From contig NC_059077.1 in NCBI RefSeq assembly GCF_020497125.1, positions 34,237,340 through 34,301,339 on the forward strand: a stretch of DNA of 64,000 nucleotides, given 5' to 3'. The stretch is from Mauremys mutica (lineage: Eukaryota; Chordata; Testudines; Geoemydidae). Both the position numbers and the translations under genes were made by a program. Shown in pieces: positions 53,691 through 64,000 of the stretch (position 1 is its first letter; each line of letters opens with the position of its first letter). The notes below the pieces were generated by a model. That model did no database searches. It worked only from the letters and a program-made list of their open reading frames with translations, and was not told the origin of the DNA.

Positions 53691-54643
53691 TTAATTAATG
53701 CTTTTTATTGCTTGTCTCTAAGGATTCTCTGAGATTTCTTTAGCTAAGAGAGAAGGTGAGCATCTATTACCACAGTGGATATTTACACAATTCCTCTAGT
53801 CAGGCAGGAGATGCTGCAGGTCTCCAGACGTAGGCTGCAGAAATAAAACTGTCTAAAAGTTTCAATCTGTGTGATGTATTGTAAGATAAACTGGCCAGAA
53901 ATCCATAGACCCATGTTCATTTGTAAACCAGGGTCAATCCCAGTACAGTGGAAAATGCTGTTGTTGTGCCAGAAGGCCACTTACCCTTTTTTTTTATAAT
54001 GAACATTTTATTAAATTTGATAAAATCAAATAAAGGAAAGGCTCTGGGTGTAATGGCTGCTGTGCACTTACATAAGACGAATGCCTGACCTTTACATACT
54101 TCGGTTGGAATACACTTTTGGGACCCAGGAAGCCTGCTGCTGAAGTGGGAGAGGCTGACTTTATGTTGGGATTGTTCCAAATGAAATGGTGCTGTCTGCT
54201 GCTATCTGAGTGTAGGCATCAAGATCAGCCCATCTCGGGGGGAAGACAACCCCTCAAACTTTCTGTGTGGGGGTGCTAGTTCATATCTCTCAGATGGTCA
54301 CAACTGCTGCAGTATAATGGGGAGGGAGGTGGTCTGCCAAATAGCTGGGTCATAAACTATTTGCGACCTCTTAGGTCAAAACTATTACCTTCAACTTCTT
54401 CTGGAAATCTGTTGGTAACCACAGTAAATGATGGAGCACAGCTGTGTGCTGTCTGCTAGAAACTTAATAGAGGCCCTCTTGTTTTGTGCTAGCTGCAACT
54501 TTTGGATGGTTTGCTGACATAGCTTCATGTATTGCACATTTGAAGTAGCCCATCCTCAAGGTGTCAAAGCCATGGATATCTGTGGCAAGGTCTGCACCTG
54601 AAAGAAAAGGACCTGACCTTCTTGTATAGTGCAGAGGTTAGAA

Positions 54644-55005
54644 CAGGGGTGGGCAAACTTTTTGGCCTGAGGGCCACATCAGGGTTCTGAAACTGTATGG
54701 CAGGTGGGTGTAATGTATTAAATTGCTCCCCATAGGAACGTGCTACTTACAGTGTACTACTTATGGTTGCCAGTCCTAGTGCTCCATAAGTAGCACATTC
54801 ACCAATTTAATACACTACACCTGGCAGCTCTCACAGCTGCGCTGCCCGGGAGGAGCTTGCAGCCCCACCGCCCAGAGTGCTGGCAGCATGGCGAGCTGAG
54901 GCTGCGGGGGAGTGGGGACATCCTCCCTGCCTGGGAACTCAAGGGCCGGGCAGGACAGTCCCGCGGGCCAGATATGGCCTGCGGGCCGTAGTTTGCCCAC
55001 CTCTG
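54644..55005. mobile_element. hAT MITE with perfect 8-bp duplication
   Basis: The left end CAGGGGTGGGCAAACTTTTT and the right end GTAGTTTGCCCACCTCTG are inverted repeats. GGTTAGAA lies at 54636-54643 and 55006-55013. The ends resemble those of the hAT at 31096, so both are probably related. 362 bp. Confidence 0.93.
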
Positions 55006-55013
55006 GGTTAGAA

Positions 55014-56796
55014 GCATACTTAGCAACTGCTGCTACTTAGAAGGTATCCAGAAGATGTAAAGGTTTTGGAGATCCACACAAGGAGAGCTGAAGAAAGGAG
55101 GTAAAATTGGACCAAACTGCTGGCAGAATCTGGCTGCAAACTGGTGTATCTGGCCCTGGTAAGGTCATCCAACCATATGGGGATCCTCCAGTGATATATA
55201 AACTGTGTAGCAGCCTCATTGCCTGTCTTCTGCTGGCCTAGTGGTGTAGCTGGATCAAAAAGAACATGGCCAGAGCTTCTCTGTCTTGCTGAACCTCAGC
55301 TCCCAGTTTGACCCCTGGGGGACATTGGCAATCAGTGTAATTTAGCTTAGGCTTCAGACAGCTGTACCTTACGCCTGGGGGCCTGTTACTTTACAACCCT
55401 CCATCTGCCTATGTTTGCAATTCTCTGTAGCTGAGGCCATGGGGAAAGAGAGAGAGAGAGAGAGTGTGTGTGTGTGTTCTATAGGCAGTCAGGGGTAGGG
55501 GGAAAGCAGGTCACTTATCTACGTTCTGAAAAGTGAGGAGGGAGAGCAGCTGTACAGTGTTGCCATTTATTGTTCACCTTAAGTTTCACCTTCATTACAG
55601 ATGTTCCAACAGAGGCAATTTTAGGCTTCAAAAGACACATTGTGACATAATTATTTAGATTATAAAATGAGCTAAAATCCTTTATCTTGCAAAAAAAAAT
55701 TGTAATCTCTCTCATACTACAGAGAAAGGAATGTTGCACAAAGTAGGCTAAGAGATGAAAAATTGGGTGTGAGGACAATAAACAACAGTGTAGTTGACTG
55801 GAGGACTCTTTCCATTAGATGTACATACCTTGGTAAAGAGGGATGATACCCGACATCATAAGAATTAGTGCTGCCATAGCAAAATAACTTTTGGCAACAA
55901 CCGAAGTGATTTAGGAAGTTTAAAGCAGCTATTCTGACATTCAGTCACCATTCTTCTCTATCTAGAGCAATCTGACAGTATGACAAGATGAAATACAGCA
56001 GCAGTGTACTATGGAATCGTGAATGTCACTGTTCATCACACAGTCCACGCCAAGCGTTTAGAACTTAACATGGGAGACTTTAAGCAAAGAATGGGCTGTA
56101 ATTTTCTTTGTTGATTTTATTTTTAAACTTTGAAAAATTCCTGCTGGGGGCAAAAAGTTCATTGGTATACATGACAGCCGTGCATACTTTGTGAGGTGTG
56201 AATGCTCCCCAGGTAATCAGCTGGGACAAAACCTTAATCTTACTCAGGCAAAACTCCCTTTGAAGCCAGTCGATCTTTTAATCACACAAGGACTCCAAAA
56301 ATTGGCCCACATTTATATCTATAGCTTCCTTTGGAATACAAACATTGCCACCCCCTCCTTGATGCTGCACTGAGACTCCCTGTATGTTCTGCTAAGAGAA
56401 ACACTGATTAATAGGCATTAAACCCACTGCCATGAACATCCTTGTCTCAGGAAAACAGTAGGTCATATCTTTCCATGGCTTGAGCTCAACGTAGTCTATC
56501 AGTTTATTTTATAACTTGCCCCTCCACATTCTACGTTCAAACTAAAAGCTACTCGTTGGTTTGCTGCGATACCAAGGGCCCATGTAGCTCTGCAAACCAC
56601 AGGATGTGGTTTGAAGAAATGTGGGAGGAGTCAAAGAAGCACCAAGGTGGATAAACAAAGTAAGGCCGTAATGCTGCATTTTGGCTTTATTTACATCAGA
56701 AAAGTCAAGTACAGTTGTTGAGAGCAGTGTATGTTTGCTATTGGTTAAACTGCACTTTGATGTGGCAAAATATAAACATTTCAGTGAGGGAGATGG
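55014..56796. other. Intergenic DNA, one GA/GT microsatellite
   Basis: Only a (GA)n-(GT)n microsatellite at 55447-55477 stands out. No gene or other element was recognised. Confidence 0.5.
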
Positions 56797-56940
56797 ATGG
56801 CAGGACAGAGATCACTTGATCATTGCCTGTTAGGTCCACTCTCTCTGGGGCACCTGGCATTGGCCACTGTTGGTAGACAGGATACTGGGCTAGATGGACC
56901 TTTGGTCTGACCCGGTACGGCCGTTCTTATGTTCTTATGT
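56797..56940 (+). mobile_element. CR1 LINE 3' end
   Basis: GCACCTGGCATTGGCCACTG, then TGGACCTTTGGTCTGACCCG and CTTATGTTCTTATG. Immediately followed head to head by another CR1 on the opposite strand. Confidence 0.9.
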
Positions 56941-57320
56941 AGGTTTGGAAGAAACCTCAGGAGGTCATCTCTAGTCCAACCCCCAGCTAAAAGTGGACCA
57001 CACCAACTAAATCATCCCAGCCAAGGCTTTGTCAAGCTGGGCCTTAAAAACCTCTAAGGGTGGAGATTCCACCACCACCTTCCTAGGTAACCCTTTCCAG
57101 TGCTTCACCACCCTCCTAGTAAAATAGATTTTTCCTGATATCCAACCTAAACCTCCGCTGCTGCAACTTGATACCATTGCTTCTTGTTCTGTCATCTGCC
57201 ACCACTGAGAACAGCCTAGCTCCATCCTCTTTGGAACCCTCCTTCAGGTAGTTGAAGACTATCAAATCCCACCTCACTCTTCTCTTCTGCAGACTAAATA
57301 ACTCCAGTTCCCTCAACCTC
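56941..57320 (-). mobile_element. CR1 LINE 3' end on the minus strand
   Basis: Same family as 9881-10722: GGAAGAAACCTCAGGAGG, AACTAAATCATCCCAGCC and CTTCACCACCCTCCTAG phrases on the + strand. Starts right at the end of the previous CR1, so the two 3' ends are adjacent. Confidence 0.88.
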
Positions 57321-59979
57321 TGTAACATACATGGGCCATCTTCAGATGGTATGTGTGTGGATTCGATCTCAGAGACTGGGAAAAACTCACTATGTGCTAC
57401 GGTAGTGTGTGTGGCCCCTGCTTACATATGCTGCCAAAACCATGTAGCAATGTAGGGCTCCACATCTGCCCCAGTACAAAAGCCACAGGGGGTGTTTTTA
57501 GTTATGCACACTGCTGGTTTATAAACATTCTTTTTCATACCTTGGTGGCATGGCACAGTTCCGTTTTGTAGTAACATTCGTCATTATTCTAAGGGGAACA
57601 TTGTAGCACACTGTTAGAAGTAGCACAAAATACAGTGCTCTTTCCCCTAGCCTCCTCTCCCCACCCCTCCAGTGAACAGAAACTGAACACACTACAAGTA
57701 GTTTCAGGTTATTATGAAGCATAATTGGGTTTAGTTTTTCTAAAGTACAGTATCTGTATACAGCACACTTATCTGAATGGCCTGGGGGACATCCAAAGTT
57801 TCAGATAAGACATTAATCGGATAAACAAAAATGATTAATGAACATAGGACTACCCGGAGAACAAACTGTGGATTCGGATAACTAGGGTTTTCAGATGCAG
57901 GGAATCTGGATAACTGGAATTACACAGTATAAGTTTGAACCTCCAGTGTATGTGAAGTATCAGGTTCAGCAATGAATCAGCTTATTTTGAAAGGAAAAAT
58001 TGTGACACTGTTTTTATTGAAGACCTTTTACAGCAGATGTTAGAACCATGGGGAAAATAAATTCTAAAACACAAGCGCTCTTGTCCCACAATGACTCTTG
58101 TCCATGGAGTTTAAGAAGTTTTGAGGTTAATGGAAACTCTAAATTAAATGCATTCATCATGTTTGTTTACTGGCATTGCCGATGTTATGATAGGCAGTGA
58201 GTTTCCATTTGTGAAACAAAAGCAGCAATCAGCAACTTTTGGCTGTCGTGGCAGACTTTTCTCAGAATGCAAATTTACTTTTGTAACAAGTTAATTTAAC
58301 TTGTACATTTACATTGTTTATCACATTTCTCCAAGATGCACAAATTGACAGTCTGGGAGTGCTCTCTGACTTCTGAAAGCAGAAAAATAGAGCAAAAGTG
58401 GTATTGTTTTGTGACAAAAACTGTTCAAGATTATAGTGGCAAAACCTCATAAAGTAGTAAGATTTATTAAATCTGCAAATGGTAATTAGCTTTAATCATT
58501 AATGCTCTCTTATTAATTGAGCAATTAAAATAGACTACTTCATTCCTCAGTTTTTATTTTCTGTTTAGTGTACCCATCACTGTGGTATCTAGCCTGTATA
58601 GTTCCCATACACCACCATAATGTTGTTTGGGTTACAACCACCCAGAGACCATTTTCATTTAAAATTGCTTTTCTTTTCGAACCTCATAAAAACTCTTCGT
58701 ACTAGGCTGTACAAATCCATGTTATAAACAGAATCAAGATTTTGATGTTTAATACTAGTTGACTAACATATGCATTCTACCACTCCAGGCTTACCAGATT
58801 GAAAGGTACTTTACCCACACGCTCTCCTGGACCAACATGTTACTTATGGTGGGTGGAAGTGGTACAGAGCCATATATACTGACTCTACACCAGCCAGAGA
58901 TTACCCCATGTGAGGGGAATTCCAAGCTGCCAACTTGTTTTACTATTACAACAGGTTACCACCTCCTTTGCATTGTGGAAATAGCACAGTGGGATGGAGT
59001 GGGGACCAAGGATCTAGCCACAATGCCATGCTTACCTAGAACCAAATCTGCTCCCCACCCGGGTAAAACTCCCGTTGTCTTCAATGTTAGCAGGATTGAT
59101 CCCCTAAATTTCCCAATGATCATAAAGTAGAAGCACACATACCTACACTGTAAATTAGTGTCAGTTAAATTGTGGTAATGTTAGAATTATGGGGAGCAGC
59201 AGGGGGTGGGGTAGGGAGATGTGGGAGGGCTTCTGCCCAATATCTGGCTATAAAATTGTCTCCCGAGGGTGTACCTTTGCCCTTATCCTGCAAAGTTAGC
59301 ACTCACTAGTTGCTGAATAATTGGTGATCATAAAGAGCTGTAGATGCAGCGAAGAATCCTGTGGCACCTTATAGACTAACAGACTGTGTTTGCTCACTGC
59401 TATCAATCACTGATGTTTTAATTTAGTTTAATTACCATCAAAAACAAGCAAAGGAAGTGAAAGAAAACAAAAGATTAATTGGATAGAAAAGGGCAGAGAA
59501 AGGGCCTCTTTTTAATTTTTTTCTGAAAGTATGTAGGAAGAATTAAAAAAAAAAGCCAAAACAAAACATCCATTCAGTACAAAATACCTGGCGCTTGTCC
59601 ACTCTGCTGGTGGCCCCCTTACAGATAAAATGTACATCCCGAGTCTAAAAGCTGTACTGGTAGGAGTGAGGGAATTAACCAGAGGGGAAAATAAATGATT
59701 TTTGGAAAAAACATCATAAACTGTGTCTATAAGCTATAAGGACAGCTTAGAGGCCATGGAAATAAGCTTAAATGCCCACAGGATTTCTTCTGGTTCTTGA
59801 AAGTTTGAGAGGCTAGAAAGATCTTTGCCCTGATAAATATAATGAGTGAGGGTTTTGAAAAAAGGTATTGAGGATTGTGACAAAGGTTATGAGTAGCTGA
59901 GGTCAACAGCAGGACAAAGGCTTTTCCTGCAGCATCTGTTCTTATTATTTGGATGACAGTAGTGACTAAAAAGGCTCAT
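57321..59979. other. Intergenic DNA with eroded DNA-transposon and PLE scraps
   Basis: A possible pogo/Tigger-like relic lies at 57744-57932 (ACAGTATCTGTATAC left; GGATAACTGGAATTACACAG right). A PLE-end scrap at about 59350-59388 reads GAATCCTGTGGCACCTTATA. 58759-59130 is open but judged non-coding. Confidence 0.4.
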
Positions 59980-60060
59980 TGGGCTCAATGCTGTTTAGAC
60001 ACTTAGTAAAAGACAGTCCCTGCCCCAAAGATCCTGGAATCTAAGGGCTCATCCCCACAA
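59980..60060 (-). repeat. L2-type 3' end fragment
   Basis: On the minus strand GGGGCAGGGACTGTCTTTTA follows a TTAGATTCCAGGATC phrase, as in the L2 3' ends at 49650 and 62305. Confidence 0.5.
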
Positions 60061-60980
60061 ACACTCACATGCATAACTGAATTCATGTGAGTAGGTCCAT
60101 TTGAACTAATGGGTCAATTTAGGGTCAGGCCTACATTAAGACTAGATGCAACCTGGGGGGAGTGAAGGAGGGAGTAGAAGGGTAACACTGATAATATATT
60201 AACTTTGTATTTCCATAGTGCCTTACATATGAAGAATTGAAGCCACCTAGCATACCTGTGAGGTTGGTAAGTTATCCCCATATTCCATAGAATGATTAAA
60301 TTCCATTGAAAATCAGGCCCTCAGTGTCTCAAGCAGGGTATGCAAAATTATCAAACACTTCTGAAAATTTGGGCCAAAGTGTCTGGTTCAAGTTTGCCAG
60401 AGCTAGGGACAGAGCCTTCCCTCTCTCCACTCCCCGTTGTTTGCTTTCACCAGGAACCCATCTTTTCCATAGGTCGGTGGTCATGTTACATGATACTCGA
60501 TAAATATTGAGAAGTAAATTACTCTCTACTCTTCATTGCCTCTGTCTTACAGTCCTCTTTAGCTTAAGCAGTGCACTCATTTTGGCTAACTTCCTTTTGG
60601 TTTCAAATGTAACTTTTGCCATTTTCCTTCCAATAGCTTAATTACAAAGCTCAGGCCTGTGATACTGCTAAAAAGCATTGCAGAAAGGCTATGTACAGTC
60701 CTGGCGCTGTATTGGAATATTCCATTTTTATAGTAGAAACTGAAAATATGTGCATGATTAACTCCTGCATACTAAAATGTACATTTGAAAAATGGGGTTA
60801 CCTTCATATTTCCCATAAAGAAATAAAATATAATAACTGTATAATGCTACTTCTTATATTGCCATAACATCTGGATATTTCATTTGACAGTGGGGCTGAG
60901 TGAATAACTCACAGCAAATAATTTACTTAACTAACTAAGCTTGTCTCTCTATTCATGTAATGTCTGTAAGCAAGTCATGG
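60061..60980. other. Intergenic DNA with a possible MIR piece
   Basis: A MIR-like stretch may lie at about 60190-60290. The rest is AT-rich and unremarkable. Confidence 0.4.
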
Positions 60981-62300
60981 TTCTTCTTCGAGTGATTGCT
61001 CCTATCCATTCCATGTAGGTGCGCGCGCCGCGCGTGCACGGCTCTTCGGAACATTTTTAGCCTAGCAACTCCGGCGGGCCGGCTGGCGCCCCCTGGAGTG
61101 GCGCCGCCATGGCGGCGGATATATACCCCAGCCGGCCCGTCCGCTCCTCAGTTCCTTCTTTCCGCCCGTGACGGCTAGTAGGAACAGTGGAGTGATCTGC
61201 TTTCCTCCACAGCCTTAGCGTTCTCCAATCGTTAGTGTATATAGTTATCATAGTTGTTAAGTTTTGTTAATAGTTCTATAGTTAGTGTTTACGATAGTCA
61301 TTAGGGAATTAGAGGGGTTAGCCCTCTTCTTCCGCCCCGGTGCGGGCTTATGCCCGGACCGGCGGGTTTCAAGCCCTGCGCGGCTTGCCAGCGGTCTATG
61401 CCGGTGAGTGACCCGCACGACTCCTGCCTCCGCTGTCTTGGAGAGTCGCACCGGTTGGACAAGTGCACCATTTGCGTCGCTTTCAGGCCTCGCACAAGGA
61501 AGGAACGGGACTCACGGTTGAAACAACTCCTCATGGAGTCGGCCCTCCAACCTCCGGCACCAGCACCGGCGGCGCCAAAGACTGCCTCAGCTAGCAGCGC
61601 GCCGACCGCACCCAGCCGCCCCGGTGCCGATGATGCATCTCGGCACCCGGCACCGAAGACCCGGCACCGCTCCCTCTCCCCGGGAAAGAAGCGCAAAGTG
61701 CCGAAGACGGTCTCTGACAAGCACAAGAGACCGTTAGCCCAGCCGCCTCCGACTGTAACGGTGCAGGCTGAGGCTGTGCACAAAACGTGCACCGTGCTGT
61801 CGACTCCGGCGCCACAAGGCCCGTCGAGTCCGGCACCGCCCAGCTCCCCGGTACCTACCGAGGAGGAGCTGAGGCTGCCGTCCACGCCTGAGGCGTTCGC
61901 GACGGCAAGACATTTGATTGACCTTACCGCTGATGCAAGCGCTCAGCTGCCGTTGCCACCAGTGCGGACTCTCAAATCTATTGGGAAGCCACTTATGATA
62001 CGCCCCCCGTCCCCGGGCGTCCGAGCTGATCGCAGCACCGCCGCCAGATCTCGATCCCGATCTCGCTCACGGCACCGCTCTCCACCGCACCGGGCACGAC
62101 GATCCACGTCAAGACGACGCTCCCCGTCTCCTCGCCGGTCGCAGTCCTGGTACCGCTCCCAGTCGCGGTACCGGTCGCACTCCCGGCGACGTTCCAAGTC
62201 CTGGTCGCCGAGTCGCCGGCACCGTACCAGGTCCGGCTCCAGGCACCGCGAGAGGCGTCGAGAGTCACGTAGTCGCTCCAGGCGCCGCCGCACGATAGTG
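60981..62300 (+). mobile_element. Third DIRS element, 5' part only
   Basis: Starts TTCTTCGAGTGATTGCTCCT, with ATCCATTCCATGTAGG like the left end at 24240. A GC-rich terminal repeat with GATATATACCCC follows, then a gag-like frame. The element stops abruptly near 62300 and an L2-type 3' end follows. RT, RNase H and recombinase are absent. Confidence 0.85.
61115..61126 (+). promoter_or_regulatory. TATA-like element in DIRS terminal repeat
   Basis: GATATATACCCC in a GC-rich context; the 24234 copy has GTATATATGC at the equivalent place. Conservation of a TATA-like word in otherwise diverged terminal repeats suggests a promoter. Confidence 0.45.
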
Positions 62301-62378
62301 CTTAAGGGCCTATCTGAGACAGAGCCCCATTGTGCTAGGCCCTGTATAACACAGGGCAGCAGACAGTACCTGCCCTGA
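61350..62378 (+). CDS. DIRS gag-like ORF1: zinc knuckle plus RS domain, open
   Basis: An open frame of 342 codons. Residues 10-13 carry CAAC and residues 26-39 form C-x2-C-x4-H-x4-C, a classic zinc knuckle, followed by another Cys at 42. The middle (about 50-230) is Pro/Ala/Ser-rich and probably disordered. Residues about 233-314 are a dense RS/SR domain (e.g. RSRSRSRSRHRSPPHRAR), as in splicing SR proteins. The last 28 residues or so are encoded by L2-type sequence after the truncation point. DIRS ORF1 products are thought to bind nucleic acid and assemble particles; that role is from the family. No expression evidence can be read from sequence. Confidence 0.75.
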   Translation: MPGPAGFKPCAACQRSMPVSDPHDSCLRCLGESHRLDKCTICVAFRPRTRKERDSRLKQLLMESALQPPAPAPAAPKTASASSAPTAPSRPGADDASRHPAPKTRHRSLSPGKKRKVPKTVSDKHKRPLAQPPPTVTVQAEAVHKTCTVLSTPAPQGPSSPAPPSSPVPTEEELRLPSTPEAFATARHLIDLTADASAQLPLPPVRTLKSIGKPLMIRPPSPGVRADRSTAARSRSRSRSRHRSPPHRARRSTSRRRSPSPRRSQSWYRSQSRYRSHSRRRSKSWSPSRRHRTRSGSRHRERRRESRSRSRRRRTIVLKGLSETEPHCARPCITQGSRQYLP

Positions 62379-62420
62379 AGAGCTTACAATGTAAATAGAC
62401 AAGACAGACACATGGTGGGT
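62305..62420 (-). mobile_element. L2-type LINE 3' end
   Basis: The minus strand reads TTGTAAGCTCTTCAGGGCAG, then GGGCCTAGCACAATGGGGCT, like the L2 3' end at 49650-50335. It abuts the truncated DIRS. Confidence 0.7.
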
Positions 62421-63345
62421 GACAGGGTTGAACACACTAGCAGAGTGAACAATCTGATGATAGTAAATACCATGGGTTTGTTTTATTTTTAATTCTGATT
62501 TGGTTTGGATTTGGTGGGTATGTTTTTCCTCTATGGATTATATCAGGACAGTTTGTGTAAGTAGTCAATACTCTGTTCATAATTCAAACATGTCTTTTAT
62601 GACTGGTTATCTGAGTTTGGTTTTGTGAAGATAAGCAACAGGCAGAACCTAAAGCTGGTCTTTTACAAACAGATAACATTGACTTCAGTGGGCTTTGAAT
62701 CAGGCCCATATTTTAGAAGGGAATGCTGAAAGTTTTTGCATTTAAAATAATATATAAGAGCTTAGACCAGCCAGTATGTGTTGGATCAGTCTGTAGTGGA
62801 GCTGCATGAAAAGGTTTGAAATGGCAATACAGAAGATCCATCAAGAGAGTAAAGGTAAGTAAATCCTAGACTAAGTATTAATAAATCCTTGATGCAAGAT
62901 AAACATTTTGTAATGCATTCTTTATTGAAGGAATTGCTTCACAGGTGGAACATAGTAGAAGTAATAGGTGATTTTAAGGAGAGCTGTATTTATATTCATG
63001 GTTGTAACTGGCTTGTGGAATCTTCTGTTATCCCCATACATATCACTTATATATTTTAAAATATGTTAGCAGAGCTTTTAATTTACATCTTCCAGACCTA
63101 AAGAAGCATCAATTATTTTACACAAGTTCTTGAACATGGGCATGGTGAAGGCCTTATACCAGTAATGCATATGAGAGTCTCACAACAGATGAGACACCCC
63201 CAGCAAATTTTTATTCTGATCAATAAGGAGTAATGACAGATCATTAAGACATTTGTGGCTATAAACTATTGCAATTTTCTGCTCCCAATTTTTTAAATCT
63301 CTTGACAGCTTCACTGTACATGCCAAAAATGACCAATATCAGTTG
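62421..63345. other. Intergenic DNA, nothing recognised
   Basis: AT-rich. A phrase TTGACTTCAGTGGGCTTTGA at about 62679 is common in sauropsid repeats but no element can be delimited. Confidence 0.45.
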
Positions 63346-63353
63346 TATGCGAG

Positions 63354-63757
63354 CAGGGGCGGCTCTAGAAAATAGGCTGCCCCAAGCAGCGCGGTGTGCT
63401 GCGCCGCCCTTCCTCGGTCCCGCGGCGGGTCCCCTCTTCCCGCGGCTCCGGTTGAGCTCCCGCGGCAGGTCCACCGGAGTCCCGGGACGAGCGGACCTCC
63501 CGCGGGCACGGCTGCGGACGGTTCGCGGGTCCGGCGGCTCCGCTTGAGCTGCCGCAGTCATGCCTGCGGGAGGTCCAGCCGAGCCGCGGGACGAGCGCCC
63601 CCTCCGCAGTCATGCCTGCGGCAGGTCCGCTCGTCCGCGGCTCCGGTGGACCTGCCGCAGGCATGACTGCGGCAGGTCCACCGGCCCAGCCTGCCGCCCC
63701 CTAGATTTGGCCGCCCTAGGCAACAGCTTGGTTTGCTGGTGCCTAGAGCCGCCCCTG
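63354..63757. mobile_element. hAT MITE with perfect ends and 8-bp duplication
   Basis: The ends CAGGGGCGGCTCTAG and CTAGAGCCGCCCCTG are perfect inverted repeats. TATGCGAG lies at 63346-63353 and 63758-63765. The GC-rich interior contains a perfect 25-bp hairpin (63604-63628 and 63648-63672, 19-bp loop). Non-coding; probably recent. Confidence 0.95.
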
Positions 63758-63789
63758 TATGCGAGAGAACTGTGTAGTGGGAAAGTTTC

Positions 63790-63838
63790 TCTCTCTCACT
63801 AACAGAAGTTACCTCACCCACTTTGTCTCGCCACTATC
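63790..63838. repeat. Fold-back family fragment
   Basis: CTCTCTCACTAACAGAAGTT and ACCTCACCCACTTTGTCTC match the repeat at 28250 and 35553. Confidence 0.5.
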
Positions 63839-64000
63839 AGTTGGCCACTTTACTCATTAATCCCAGATAGAATAAATGTAACCTTGCTGATGTTATGTAG
63901 GCTCTCAGGGTAACACTGAAAACTAGTCTGTGTCCTGTATTAATTCAGCTTCATTTATTCAGAAACATCCCTCTATCTTCAGAGTATTCTCCTTTTAGTC

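Larger units (their letters stand above)
52333..54643. other. Intergenic DNA with eroded repeats
   Basis: Contains the Harbinger-type left end at 52373 (see next entry) and the old repeat fragment at 53575-53690. The rest is unique-looking. Confidence 0.45.

Noticed and set aside
58759..59130. 123-codon open frame in intergenic DNA
   Set aside because: No domain or conserved motif. It ends in phrases such as AAAACTCCCGTTGTCTTCAA that look repeat-derived. No exon-like boundaries.

Overview
This is a vertebrate nuclear window, most likely from a turtle (Testudines). I infer that from the mix of mobile elements: CR1 3' ends, Penelope-like elements (PLEs) with inverted ends, DIRS elements with gag and tyrosine recombinase, PIF/Harbinger elements flanked by TAA, hAT elements with 8-bp duplications, L1-Tx1 and L2 remnants, and MIR pieces. 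No database search was possible. No bacterial gene, CRISPR array or operon is present.

The only cellular gene recognised is GPBP1 (vasculin, GC-rich promoter-binding protein 1) on the + strand. All ten coding exons are present from ATG 5887 to TGA 36558. Every intron is GT-AG, the phases are consistent, and the spliced frame is 472 codons plus a stop, close to the human protein. Coding exons: 5887-5949, 17507-17630, 19381-19610, 20399-20465, 23084-23268, 28017-28157, 28942-29106, 33036-33217, 35236-35338, 36400-36558. A 3' UTR with several AATAAA signals follows. The promoter and any upstream non-coding exons are not visible.

Layout: 1-5829 is upstream intron with several MITEs. 5950-17506 is the first intron after the start codon; it holds a hAT-like block, a CR1 carrying a Harbinger MITE, an LTR of a retrovirus-like element whose internal region carries a PLE fold-back insert, and a CR1 interrupted by a PLE piece that is itself interrupted by a 1.8-kb Harbinger derivative. 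17631-36399 holds the remaining introns, with two DIRS elements (24234-27900 and 30369-32822, the second carrying a hAT) and several DNA transposons. 36559-64000 is the 3' UTR and intergenic DNA, with CR1, hAT, an L1-Tx1 relic (44395-48300), an L2 remnant, an almost full-structure PLE (50574-52316), a truncated DIRS with a long open gag frame (60981-62300) and a hAT with a strong internal hairpin.

The most interesting material is the set of three DIRS elements. Two keep the inverted termini plus the internal complementary region; the third has an open gag-like frame combining a CX2CX4HX4C zinc knuckle with an SR-protein-like RS domain. The PLE with 16-bp target duplications and 43-bp identical inverted inner arms, and the three-level nested insertion ending 26 bp from a GPBP1 splice acceptor, are also worth a second look.
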